This document shows positions 25,500-37,855 of a DNA stretch of 64,000 bases, piece by piece (position 1 is the first letter of the stretch; every line of letters begins with the position of its first letter). A program made the position numbers and the translations under genes. The notes beneath the pieces were generated by a model that ran no database searches, had not been told where the DNA came from, and saw nothing but the letters and a program-made list of their open reading frames with translations. The stretch is from Limnanthes douglasii subsp. nivea (Eukaryota > Streptophyta > Magnoliopsida > Brassicales > Limnanthaceae), in contig JAUPFV010000003.1 in NCBI GenBank assembly GCA_036936605.1, positions 82,692,273-82,756,272 on the forward strand, written 5' to 3'.

Positions 25500-26394
25500 A
25501 TCTAATATATATTTACTGATCATGGTTCTTGTCCTTTCATAGATATACGTAAAAACTTATATATCATCTAAATGCGAGTAGTTATGTTGTTTCTTCGATT
25601 ACGTTTTTCACTATATCTTCGGTATCTCGTGCTTATTTTATATTTTTAGATCTTCATTCTCAATGTTATTTGTGGTTTAGAATTTTATATTGTTTTATAG
25701 CATAAAGCTTTCAAATATGAGAGGTGGATGTCCATACTTTACCAAATCTTATATTAGTATATTTAATTTTTTTATTTTTTTACAAAAATAAATATTAATT
25801 GTATAGAATGTTTGAGATAGAAAGAGGAATTTCAAATTATAACCTTAAGAATTTTATTAATTAGATTTAAATAGAATATTATATGATTCTATATATAGAA
25901 TTTAACCTAACATGGATTTAGAAATAAGATTAAATATTACGCATTTAGAGTTTTAACAATTTAGCATTACTTTCTAACCGTATTTTGGGTCACAATATTT
26001 TATTTTTTCTAACACTTTGATGGAATAATCACAAAACATAAACACATCACCAAATTGACGGCGTATAAAGAAAACAAAAATTTCTGTAAAATCAAGTTTT
26101 TCAGAACCTCAAAAGTCAAACTCGCGTTTTATACTAGCTTTCAGAAATCTAAAATCAATGCATACTTCTCCGTTGAGATGAGAGTAACTTACTGTAGCAA
26201 AATATCACTCTACCGTTGACTTGCACCAACAAGTGGATGGTCTGCAGCGCTCAAATCCCAAAGATTTATAGACAATCCACCTTTTGGAAACGACATATAG
26301 ACATGTTTTACATTCTCTCGTTAGTTCACCTGAAAACATATACAAATGTGATGAATGAGATAACACAACATTTTTCATGATTAGACACCACTAT
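25500..26394. other. displaced HIPP 3' flank and AT-rich spacer
   Basis: 25535-25720 resembles 17600-17770 downstream of the intact HIPP gene, so it appears to be the continuation of the duplicated locus pushed away by the 21570-25499 insertions. From 25720 to 26394 nothing is recognised. Confidence 0.45.
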
Positions 26395-27489
26395 TATTCA
26401 TCTTCGATACTTGATCATGTGTCGTGTCGTTGTCATGTCGAGCACTCAAGCATGAAAGATACCAAGTAACATTTCAACCAGCAAATCTAGGGGGTGTCAT
26501 TCATGTCGTGATCATTATCGATCAAGTAAAAAGGACCCGAATTGTTTCCTCCCACGTTAGCAATGAGAATAAAATGAGAGAATGTACATTTGAGCCTTAT
26601 CCAACCTAATATTCAAAGTTGAACCACCAAAATATCTCAGCCACTCCACAAATAGTTCAACTAAATCCTTGGCATATCGATCTGACGCCAGCTCTTGGCC
26701 TCAAATTGTTTAGTCATAACTCAGTTTGGTTTCACCTCAGTTCGTCCAGTTCGGTTATGCATTGCTTAGTTTGGCCTCAGCTTGGTTTGGCCTTAGTTTG
26801 GTTGCAACTTTGTTCAGTCTCAACTCGGTCTCAGCTCAGTTCGGCCTTAGTTTGTTCGACCTTGGCCTAGTTCGAGCTGAGGTCAATTTGGTCTCAAGTT
26901 AGTTTGACTTCAGCTCGGTCGGTCCCGGCTTGGCCTGTTCTTAGCTCGGTTCGGCCTCATCTCGTTTCGATCCCAACTTGGTTGGCGTATTTCCGTTTGA
27001 ACCACGTCTCGACTCATACTGCCTCAACTTCGGTTAGGATTTTATTACATCGTTCCATGCGAACACAATTGAGTTTTTTTTATCATTTTTGTTAGTTTTT
27101 ATAACACAAATAAAAATTTATATAATATTAAAGTACCCACGACTTCATGGCGTCTGTTGAACCAAGAAATAATTTAATCTCTCATCTATATCTATAGAAG
27201 ATAACTCAATCGGTTACCATATTAAGGGTGTCGGAGCTGAAAACCTTTGCTCACGTCAAACAGCAAAAATACCCTAGCTGAAGTAACCAACAATACTTTG
27301 CTCGCTCTTTTACTGAGGATAGCTGAAACCCTTAAAAGGTGTTAGAGCTGATAGCGTTGTTTTAAACTAGCACTAAAATTTTGATTTAGTTCAGAGAGCC
27401 AAAATATATCACGAACGGCTAAACAACCACAAATTCTATAGTATTTTGGAATAATCAAAACATATTGTACGTAAAGGAGTTAAGTTCAG
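26395..27489. repeat. uncharacterised 1.5-kb repeat, copy 2, left part
   Basis: It matches copy 1 from 21570 to about 22640, including the GGCCTCAG-type degenerate array (26700-26960) and the core acttcatggcgtctgttgaa. It is cut at 27489 by the copia element. The remaining part resumes at 33000. Confidence 0.75.
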
Positions 27490-28024
27490 TGAAGATTTGT
27501 GTAATTTTATAGAGTAATTTTCAGTGATGAAGAAATTTTCATTGCTGATTTTTCTCACACATTTTCATTATGTTATGCAGGTATATATAGTACAAGTACA
27601 TGGTGAAAAAAAATTCCAATGCAGGTTGCTACACATTTTGGGAAGCTCTCCTAGGAATAAGAATATTCTTCTGGTAGTAGTGGCTGTACAGATTTGATTG
27701 TGTAACATAGAGAATTGAGGACTAGAGTAGGGTTGTAAAGCTTCTTAGGATTCACTAGTCTTTTATTTATTGGGCTTTATTTGTTTTCTTGGACTTCTTT
27801 GGATTCGTTGGGCTCTTGTTGGACTCAGATATTTTGTTAAGTGATCTAGGGTATAAATTACTTAGGGAAGAAACTTTAAGTACTCTACCCTTGGTTTGAG
27901 ACACACCTGCTTTACTTCTTGCATCACGACTCTTTGAAACAGCCTTACTATCCATCACAAAGTTTTCCCTTCCATCAATCTTCAGTGTCATTTTCTTTAC
28001 CTTTCAATTGACTTCTATTTCGCA
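27490..28024 (-). repeat. 3' LTR (left) of copia element
   Basis: It is highly similar to 32468-32999 with scattered substitutions, and the ends are TG and CA. The purine tract lies immediately to its right. Confidence 0.9.
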
Positions 28025-28315
28025 TATCGCCCCTCAAACGAGGATTGATTCATTCAAGCCAAATTTGTCACATAGGAACAGAAAGCAGCTTTGAGCGAGT
28101 GGTTTTGTGAGCAGATCAGCAATCTGGTCATGGGATGGTACATATCGGATGTCAAGAGTCCCTCAAAGAAATTGATCCCTGACGAAATGAACATCGAGCT
28201 CGATATGCTTCGTCCCGGCATGGAAAACAAGATTAGAAGCAAGAGAGTTGGCCCCCAAATTGTCGCACCAAACCACCAGTGACCGAAAAACTATAAAATT
28301 AAGTTCCTTCAAGAC

Positions 28316-29581
28316 TCAACACAGCCAAATTAGCTCAGCAGAAAGGTTCTCAAGAGCACGGTATTCGGATTCAGTACTGGATCGTGTCACAAAATGTTGT
28401 TTCTTAGAGGACCAGGAGACGAGGGTGTCCCCAAAGAACATACAGTAACCACCAACAAAACATCGATCGTCAACAGAAGAAGCCCAGTCAGCATCGGTGA
28501 AGCCTCGCAAGTGCAGTTCAGGACTGGGTTTGATATGGAGACCCAATGACACAGTCCCAAATAAGTAATGACAAACGCGTTTGACTGAATGTAAATGAGT
28601 AGTTGTAGGATTCTGTTGAAACTGGCTTAGTTTATTGGTTGCATAGTTAATGTATGCTCTTGTGTGAAGAAGATATTGCAGAGAGCCTAAAATGCTTCTG
28701 TATTGTGTAGGTTGCTGTAGTGAATCTCCATCACAAAGGGAAATAGCAGATGTAGCACGCATTAGAGTTGAACAAGAATTTGCAGTGGTAAGTCCCAGTG
28801 TATTTAGTAAATTCAGAATATATTGTTGTTGAGATAGGTGAAAACCCGAAGAGTCCCTGACCACTTCTATCCCCAGAAAGTAGTGCAAGTCACTTAAGTC
28901 TTTGAGTGCAAACATAAAGTTTAGTCTATTAATAAAACTTTGAAGATGAGAGGGTTTGTTACCTGTAATGATGATGTCATCTACATAGACAAGTATGATA
29001 ATTATGAGTTGTATAGACTCATAGAAGAACATAGACACATCTGCCTTAAAGTTCTTAAAACTCCACTGAATTAGGGTATCATTTAGTTTTGAATACCAAA
29101 CCTTTGGGGCTTGCTTAAGTCCATATAGGGCCTTATGAAGTTGACATACATGAGAGGGCATGTTAGCATCTTCAAAGCCTTCTGGCTGTTTCATAGAGAC
29201 AGTCTTTGTAAGCTCACCATTTAGAAAAACGTTATTAATATCGAGTTGTTTGACCACCCAATCCTTTGACACTGCTATAGTTAGAATGAGTATGATGGTC
29301 GAGGTTTTAATCACTGGACTAAACGTCTCAGTGAAGTCCACACCAGGAGTCTGATGAAAACCATTTGTCACAAGCCTTGCTTTGTAGCACTGAACTGTCC
29401 CATCAGCATTGTGTTTCACTTTGTAAACCCACTTGTTCCCAACTAGGTTCATAGTATGAGTCCAGGGCACCAGAGACCAGGTCCTATTGTGAAGTAGAGC
29501 ATTATATTTAGCCTGCATAGCCTTATACCAAATATGGTTAGCAATAGCATCATAAAATTTAGTTGGCTCTGTAGAAATCAC
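28316..29581 (-). pseudogene. copia reverse transcriptase and RNase H
   Basis: A 421-residue open segment covers most of the copia reverse transcriptase and RNase H. It begins around WYKAMQAKYNALLHNRTW, with NKWVYKVKHNADG next. The catalytic box YVDDIIITG is at about residues 200-208, followed by LHYFLGIEV. The RNase H part has DADWASSVDDR and SSTESEYRAL near the end. It is labelled a pseudogene because the rest of the polyprotein is interrupted and the C-terminus ends in an early stop. It is the best preserved part of the element. Confidence 0.9.
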
Positions 29582-30293
29582 TTAAGACCTAGGAACAGAC
29601 GATTAGGTTTACTGATCTCATTTTTTTATCTTGTTATCAAGGGTGTGCGTTTGAGTGTCGTGATAGTGTAGATTCTGGGATGTGTGGCTCAATGATTGAT
29701 TCTAGGACAGGTGATCTGTTGGGTGATGTTATGAGTGTATGATCAGTGGTAAAGGTGATTTATGAGTGATATTGAGTGGTAAGATTGCTTGATGGTAAGG
29801 TATTCTCAGTGTCTGCAGGGGTTTTATTGTGACTGTGTAGTGTGTTTGTATTTGTGTGAATTGGTGATTGTGATATAGTGGGTTCTGAAACTCTAGGCAG
29901 TGTGATTAGCAGAGAGATAGTAGAGATAAGATAGCTTAAAGGTATCAACCTAGGCACATGAGTTGAATTAGACAGACCAGATATAGCAAGACCATAACTT
30001 AAATTAGCTACATATTTTGACTCAGGCTGTTTAAGATGTAGAAACCCAGTGAGAAAAGGAAATTAGGGTTCATTAAACAGAACATGTCTAGAGATGTAAA
30101 TTCTACCAATTGAGCTAAGGAACTTGTACCATTTATGAGAGTCATTGTATCCTAGAGAAACACACTGAGTTGAGTGAAAATAAAAGTTTTGAGTTTGATA
30201 GGGTCTCAAGCAGGTAAAACAAGCACAGCCAAAAACTTTTAGGAAAGAATAGTTTAGTTTTGTGTGAAAGAGTGTTTCGAATGGTGAAAAATC

Positions 30294-30685
30294 TCATAGA
30301 ATAGTTGTATGTAGTCTGTTAATTAGATACGCAATAGTGAGGAAAGCCTCTGGCCAGTAGGAAAAAGAAACTTTAGACTGAGCCAACAAGGCTAAGCCTG
30401 TTTCAACTCGGTGCATGTGTTTTCTCTCAGCTCTGCCATTTTGGACAGAGGTGTGATGACACACAGTTCTAAGAAGTATACCACATTCTTTAGCAAGAGA
30501 CATAAAAGACTTGAATTCTCCACCCTAGTCAGATTCGAGAGCTTTGATTTTTCTATTAAATTGATTTTCAACAAGTGTTTTAAAATTTTTGAAAGTAATA
30601 AGAGCTTCTTATTTCTGTCTAAGTGGATATGCCCAAGTGAATCATGAGTAATCATCCACAAACACAGTGTAGTACTTAGAACCAT
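30294..30685 (-). pseudogene. copia integrase fragments
   Basis: Overlapping minus-strand frames carry the second half of the integrase core. One reads LLRTVCHHTSVQNGRAERKH, matching the conserved segment with the third catalytic residue (E in RAERKH). A frameshift separates it from the preceding part, which is readable at about 30685-30392. Stops occur between here and both neighbours. Confidence 0.8.
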
Positions 30686-30889
30686 TTTTAGAAATACGAG
30701 GAGATGATCCTCATAGTTCTAAATGAATTAGGTCTAGAACTTATTTGGAGTGAGATTCAGATCTGTTGAAGGGTAGAGAATGAGACTTCCCAAGTTGGCA
30801 TGAATCACAAAAAATATTTTCATTTCTTTGAATAACAGACACACTACATTGTTTCAAAACAACACATAGAGTTCTATCTGAAGGATGGC

Positions 30890-31747
30890 CTAACCTCCAG
30901 TGTCATCCTTCTTTAAGGAAACATAAAAATTAGACACCGACTGACTCTGGTGTAGACTAAAGATAGTAAAGACTTTTGGAGACTGACTGGAAACTTTGAC
31001 ACTAGACTTGCTATTTCTGGTGAGTGTATCTAGCTGATAGAGACCTTGGTTCGTTGTCCCTGTAAGAAGCACCATCCATGCTCTCTTGTCCTTGATAAAA
31101 CAAAAAAATTGTGAAATTTTTAGATAAACAGAGTTATATAGGGTAAGGTGATGAACATATAGAAGGTTCTTTTTTATTTTTGGCACATGTAGTACATTTT
31201 GTAGTGATAGTGAACTGTTTTTAGAAGTTTTTAGGTCAGTTTTACCTATGTGTTGTATACTAAGTCTTTCTCCATTGCCAACAACAATAGATTTCTTACC
31301 AGAGTACTCAGTTTTCTGAGTCATGAGATGTGGAGACCCTGTCACATGATGGTTTGCTCCACTGTCCAGAAACCATGCATTATCCTCTGTTGAGTCTTGA
31401 GTAGTCAAATAAGCTCCTTGCTCTTGTGTTTGTTTGTCTTGATGTATAGGTATAGTCCCCATAACAGTATGATCATCTCTGTAATAACAATAAGGACCTG
31501 TATGTCCATAACGACCACATATTTGACATGTTGGTCTGTTTGGAATAGTGTACATGCCACTCCTGCCTCCTCTGTAGGTGGATCTGCCACGTTGATAATT
31601 ATTTCTCCCTCTGTGAGACCTGCCTTGCCCTCTATATGAACTTTGACCCATATAGTTGTTAGAGTTGTTGTTGTACTGTTTATTGTCTCCTCTGAAGTTT
31701 GTTGTTACTACATTCAGGCTTGCTAGACTCTGAGTGGTCTTGTTCAA
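30890..31747 (-). pseudogene. copia gag C-terminus, zinc knuckle, protease and pre-integrase
   Basis: This 285-residue segment starts in an Asn/Arg/Gly-rich region. It continues with a CCHC zinc knuckle (CQICGRYGHTGPYC) and the aspartic protease active site WFLDSGANHHVTG. It ends in the pre-integrase region (LLYVHHLTLYN, GLYQLDTLT), though the usual HxxxH zinc motif is lost. It stops before the integrase core. Confidence 0.88.
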
Positions 31748-31851
31748 CTAGATCTGTCTTTTCTAAAAGGTTAAAATAGTAGACTGTAAGTCCAACCAGT
31801 TGTACACTTCCCTTTCTGCCAAGCTGACAGCAATGGGAGTGTATTCTGAAT

Positions 31852-32433
31852 CTAATCCAGCCAGTATATGAGAAACAAGATGGCCAATAGGCAGAGGAGC
31901 TTCTGCAAAACAAGGTTATCAGCCACATTATTCATCTTATTCAGGTAATCCTCCATAGAACTACCTTCTTTTCGAGTTTTTTGAAACTTGGATCTGAGAA
32001 GCATTATTCTCGATCTTGTTTGTGAGCCAATTAGTCTCACAACAGAATCTCATAGACCCTTTGTAGTCTCCTCCTCCATCAAGTTAGATTAAATTTCTAG
32101 GGTCATAGTGTTAAACAACCAACCCATCAGAAATTGGTCCTTGTTTATCCAGATCTTATATGCTGGATTTCTGGTGATAGTACCATCAATATCAGTAATG
32201 TTATTGGGAGGACATGGTTCTTCACCAATGATAAAGTCATCTAAATCATTTTCTTTTATCACTGGTAAGACCATAGTCTTCCACATCATGAAATTGTTTA
32301 TATCTAACCTGATAGACGTAAATGATGCCATTTTGTTCATTTTCAGGTGGCTACCTCCATTACTAAGGATATCACCAGAGTTAGGGGTTGTGGCATATGT
32401 TTCAGTGGAGGAAGGTGAGTCATTATTTAACAT
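31852..32433 (-). pseudogene. copia gag N-terminal part
   Basis: The gag begins at about 32433 with an acidic/Ser/Thr-rich leader. It then shows SIRLDINNFMMWKTMVLPVI and DQFLMGWLFNTM, typical of copia gag N-terminal regions. A frame break near 32089 is followed by MRLIGSQTRSRIMLLRSKFQ and DYLNKMNNVADNL. The coding potential is broken. Confidence 0.8.
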
Positions 32434-32453
32434 TCTTTAGGAAAGAAAATACT

Positions 32454-32465
32454 GCTCTGATACCA
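32454..32465 (-). other. copia primer-binding site
   Basis: On the minus strand this reads TGGTATCAGAGC, complementary to the 3' end of plant initiator Met tRNA. It lies two bases from the right LTR. Confidence 0.92.
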
Positions 32466-32467
32466 AG

Positions 32468-32999
32468 TGAAGATTTGTGTGATTTTAGAGAGTAATTTTC
32501 AGTGATGAAGAATTTTTTATTGTTGATTTTTCTCACACTTTTTCAATCTGTTTTGCAGGTATATATTGTACAAGTACATAGTGAAAAGGAATCCAATTCA
32601 TGTTTACACATTGGGAAGCTCTCCTATGAATAAGAATATTCTTCTGTTAGTAGTGGTTGTACAGATTTGATTGTGTAACAGAGAGAAGAGAGGACTAGAG
32701 TAGGGTTGTAAAGCTTCTTGGGCTTCACTAGTCTTTTATTTATTAGGCTTTATTTGTTTTCTTGAACTTCTTTGGATTCGTTGGGCTCTTGTTGGGCTCG
32801 GATCTTTTATTAAGTGATCCAAGGTATAAATTATTTAGGGAAGAAACCCTAAATACTTTACCCTTGGTTTGAGACAGACCTGTTTTACTTCTTGCTTCAC
32901 GACTCTTTGAAACAACCTTACTATCCTTCACAAAGTTTTCTCTTCCATCAATCTTCAGTGAATCGTTTTCTTTATCTTTCAATTGACTTCTATTTCTCA
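32468..32999 (-). repeat. 5' LTR (right) of copia element
   Basis: It matches 27490-28024. It is the upstream LTR because the element is read right to left and the primer-binding site adjoins it. Confidence 0.9.
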
Positions 33000-33360
33000 T
33001 AAGGTCGACCATCGATAAATATAACTAAAGAACTCTATATAAGTTTTGTAGAGTACCAAATGTGTCGTTCCAAATTCCACAACTGAAAGACTGGTAAACA
33101 TCTATCTTCATGTGACACTTCATATTTCAAATGTTTTGATCATTCGAAAGTTAGTATGACTATTCACATTTTAGACTTCAAACATTTTGGTTATTCAAAG
33201 ATTGGGTGGCTAGTCAAAAAAAATTCGGACTCGGGACAGTTCAATTATCCAAATGTTTCGGTCACAGCTATGGCAAAGATTGACATCCATAATCCAACTC
33301 GTTTAGCTTTCTGATAGCATCCAATCAACTTGAAGAAATTGTCATTGTAAGAAGACGTAA
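33000..33360. repeat. uncharacterised 1.5-kb repeat, copy 2, right part
   Basis: It resumes the match to copy 1 at about 22636 (taaggtc, aactaaagaac) and continues to about 22995 (tcatgtgacact, ttggttattcaaagattggg, atccaactcg). Confidence 0.75.
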
Positions 33361-33929
33361 AGCCACTTTTCAAACATAAATTTAAATCTATTCAAAATGC
33401 AAACCTGATTACAGATCTTATTTATCGTAACCAAATATAAAGAAATAAAAATAGATAAGAACGATATTTATATTCGTATTTTTTTTGGTGGGGTGTAAAG
33501 TATCACATAAGAGAGTGTAATTATATAAATTATGGATTTACTACTTGTACTATATAAAACACCGTTGTTTTGGGGAAAAAAGCTAATCATTAGTTAATCA
33601 TTACCTCATTATTCTATTTATGTTTTTCCCTCTCTACTTATCTCGTTTCTCTCTCTGAAATACTCCCATACGAGCATCGTTGTGATCGATAAAACTCTTA
33701 CGAACATTGTTGTAACAGATAACTTCACTAAGATAACTTTGGAACTATTACTTGCAACTTCTGACTTTTATGAAAATGACTAGTTTCCTCTCTTATAACT
33801 AACCGAGACTCAACAATTATTTTGTTAACTCCATAACGTAGTTTACATCTGGTATAATATGACTCATCCCCTTTAAGATCATTTTTACGCTTTCATGCCC
33901 ATGTACTCTTAGCTTCGAGTTTATTTCCT

Positions 33930-34919
<990 letters not shown>

Positions 34920-35042
34920 GCTCAATGATCATAATAACCCTCAAACCGTGGAATAGCCGAAACAAAACCTTTCGCACTGCTACTATTGAATTTATCATTA
35001 TACTTATTATCTTCTCAACTAATCAGACCTCTTTTGTGATGA

Positions 35043-35055
35043 GGCTCTAATACCA
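35043..35055 (-). other. decayed copia primer-binding site
   Basis: The minus strand reads TGGTATTAGAGCC, one substitution from the initiator Met primer-binding site. It marks the 5' end of the gag remnant's internal region, so the sequence to the right should be LTR. Confidence 0.75.
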
Positions 35056-36378
35056 ATTCTTAATAACTATTGAACACGCATAATTTGATCTTGGTTTTAT
35101 TGATTAAATGCAAGTATTTCAACATTTCTCTTTACGTAGAAGAAACAAAAATTATCACACTTGAGAAAGTAACTTTTACTAACTTGAACAACTTTAAAAA
35201 TTCTTAATGAATCAAAAACTTTGGAAACTAACTCTAATAACAATTTCAAAATAATACGAATTTCAAAATCTTAATTCATAACCAATTTTACTAAAACAAA
35301 TAGAAAGCAAAATCAATAGACTACCATTCCCGATTAAAAAATTGTATAATATACTTTTTTTTCAATTACCAACTAATAATTTGATTTAATATAAATTTAG
35401 AATAATTGTCCGCATGCATGCATCTAACATACACATTTCAATCTACATAAGAAAAAAAGAGAAAGAGGATTTACTAAAAACAACTACAACAATAAAGTTC
35501 CAAAAAATTGAGTTTTAATTTATTTACTTTTTATAAAAACTCTTATCATTATTGTATTAGAAAAATAAACAAACAATTAAACAAATAAAATAGCATAAAA
35601 ATATCTATAAAACATTCAAATACTCAACACTACCAGTTAAAACTTGTAACGTGAAACTATTTTAACACTAATTTACGGATGAAACAAATAATAATCATTT
35701 GTTCGTGTAATTAAACAAAATTCTGAAGAGTATTTCTCAAACTAAATTTGATAGAATATATATTCTTGATTAATTATAATTTTGTATTAAAATACTTTTT
35801 TAGTTTAAAATAGATTTATATCACGCAGGAAAAATAAGAGGATAATAGGAATAGAATATAGAAGTATCGGCATTTCCAAGTAAATTAGTTTTTGTTTTTT
35901 ACAAAAGCCTTTTCGTATTTCTACCAAGAATGTATATTGGATTTATTACTTCTTTTTGGAGGTTTTTTGTTTGAATTAAAACTATTAAACCAAGATAAAA
36001 AAAAGAGAAAAAAAGAAAATACTTATTGGTTTTTGTTCCTACGAAAGTTTTAGCAATATTAAAATATTTGGTTGCATATTTTTTTGATTTGATCACGGAA
36101 TCACATGAATATTTTTTTTAGTCTTTCTAAGAGTGGATATTCTTAAAGTGTTGTTGTCATTTGTACTATTTCTATTAAAAGCAAAAGCTCGTAATCACTC
36201 CCGTATCTGTCCACCTTTCAAGTTTAGTGTTTGAGGCGGTCCTAAAAAAGTATAAAAATATTCTATTATTTATTTTTAGAACGAAATTGGAAATATTAAA
36301 AATATAATTACAAACATTCAGCTGTGAGACAGCTGTCACTTGTTTGATAAGAGTTGAATTTATCTTTACCCTACCCTA
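35056..36378. other. probable old LTR followed by AT-rich spacer
   Basis: The part next to the primer site should be the 5' LTR of the copia remnant, but no second copy exists here to fix its length. No gene is visible in the rest. Confidence 0.4.
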
Positions 36379-36387
36379 TTCTTAAAA

Positions 36388-36814
36388 GGGAAATGTCACA
36401 CTAAATACCTTCTCACCAAACTTATTATCATCTAGTACCCCAATTATTTTCTATACCTACTAAACACTCATCTCACCAAACTAATTCCTTTTTAATACCC
36501 AACTTATATTTTCATTCCTGAAGTACCCTCAACAGATCATGCGATTTATGTGTAATAGATCATGAGATTTATGTGTAACAGATCATGAGATACAGATCAT
36601 GAGATTTGTGTGTAACAGATCATGAGATTTATGTGTAAAAACACATCATGCGATTTGTGTGTAACAGATCATGAGATTTATGTGTAACAGATCATGAGAT
36701 TTTGGTCGCACGATTTACGACTTACAATTTTAAACATAACGTGATATACCCCGCAGTATTTGGGTACTGAAATGGAATATCATACTTGAAAAGGTACTGA
36801 CTGGTACTTTTCCC
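36388..36814. mobile_element. non-autonomous MULE-type element C
   Basis: The left end begins GGGAAATGTCAC and the reverse complement of the right end begins GGGAAAAGTACC. Flanking 9-mers are ttcttaaaa (36379-36387) and ttcttagaa (36815-36823), matching at 8 of 9. The interior has tacc-rich segments like those of element B (AAATACCTTCTCACCAAA is shared exactly) and a short tandem array at 36534-36705. It has no coding capacity. Confidence 0.75.
36534..36705. repeat. tandem repeat, ~22-bp unit, in MULE-type element C
   Basis: The unit is agatcatgagatttatgtgt followed by aac, with about seven copies and variants such as atcatgcgatttgtgtg. Each unit contains the near-palindrome atcatgagat. Confidence 0.9.
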
Positions 36815-37029
36815 TTCTTAGAATAGTAGAGCATGTTTGTCTCAAATAAATTAGGATTTTGAGGAAAAGTTTTATATATTTGAATCATATAGTATTTTTT
36901 TATTTTTTTTGTTTAGATTTTAATTTCATCTAATAAAACAATACCAAATAAAAGAATATCCATGCATAACAAGAGTAAAAATTCATAATCGTTACTTGTC
37001 ATGTTACTAGTCATTTTATCATCTTGTGG

Positions 37030-37450
37030 AGGATATATTTTTTATAATGGTATAAATCAGGAATAATGAATCACAAAAACAATAATCCAAGATTAAAAAT
37101 CTACAGTCACGGTTAAAAATAATTTTTTTATACCGGTACAACTTTGGAGTAATGGATTTCAAAAACAACCATCCAAGATTGAAAAATCTGCAGCGACTTT
37201 ATCATAACAAGCAAGCTAAATTTTTAATAACCGTATAAATCTCGACTAATAAATCATAAAAACAATAATCCAAAATTAAGTCTCCAGCCACGCTATCGTT
37301 TGCATTAAAAATAAATTTTTCATAACTGTATAAATATAGAGTAATCTCAAAAATAACAATTACCATTGTCTCCAAGATAGATTTTTCATAACGGTGAATA
37401 TGGAATAATAAATCTAAAAACCAACCATCTAAAACTAAAACTTTGCAGCA
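37030..37450. repeat. degenerate tandem repeat, ~100-bp unit, about 4-5 copies
   Basis: Units share the order aaatttttcataac, then ggtataaat, then gagtaatgaatc, then aaaaacaa, then atccaagat, then aaaatctgcagc. Identity between units is moderate, so the array is old. Confidence 0.7.
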
Positions 37451-37767
37451 AAAAATTTAAAATCTCAAAAATAGTAAAGTTTAAGACTTCGGTTTCGACA
37501 ACTGGCTATGAATAGCATGAAGATGTTTCTACACATGTATGACCGTAACACTTCTTATATCTCAACACCATCCCCTTTCTGGTTATGTTCAAGAATACAA
37601 CATATTGTCCTCTTGGTTGATATCAAAGCAGATTTCAATAAATGAATGTACTTCATTGACATGTTCATAGCTCTTTTTTTGCCCAAATCTTGAAGAACAT
37701 GATTGATTTTTTGTTATAAGGGAAATTTGAAAAAATACTTAAAATAGGTACTCCAACCAACAAAAAC

Positions 37768-37855
37768 TTTTACATATTTTATGTCATCATTGATAACTAT
37801 TACATATTTTATGTCATCATTGATAACTATTACATATTTTATGTCATCATTGATT
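37768..37855. repeat. three-copy tandem repeat, ~33-bp unit
   Basis: The unit contains ttacatattttatgtcatca followed by ttgataacta. The copies are essentially identical. Confidence 0.95.

Larger units (their letters stand above)
27490..32999 (-). mobile_element. Ty1/copia retrotransposon with both LTRs
   Basis: Two direct repeats of about 530 bp (27490-28024 and 32468-32999, each TG...CA) bound gag and pol sequences in the order gag, zinc knuckle, protease, integrase, reverse transcriptase and RNase H on the minus strand. The primer-binding site next to the right LTR is complementary to the 3' end of initiator Met tRNA. A purine tract (TTTGAGGGGCGA on the minus strand) precedes the left LTR. 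Copy 1 of the host repeat shows the uninterrupted site near 22636. Several frameshifts make it non-autonomous. Confidence 0.93.

Noticed and set aside
27485..33004. A 5-bp target duplication for the copia element
   Set aside because: Immediate flanks (ttcag / taagg) do not match. A shifted reading (agttc / aggtc) has one mismatch but would need LTR ends other than TG...CA, so no duplication is claimed.
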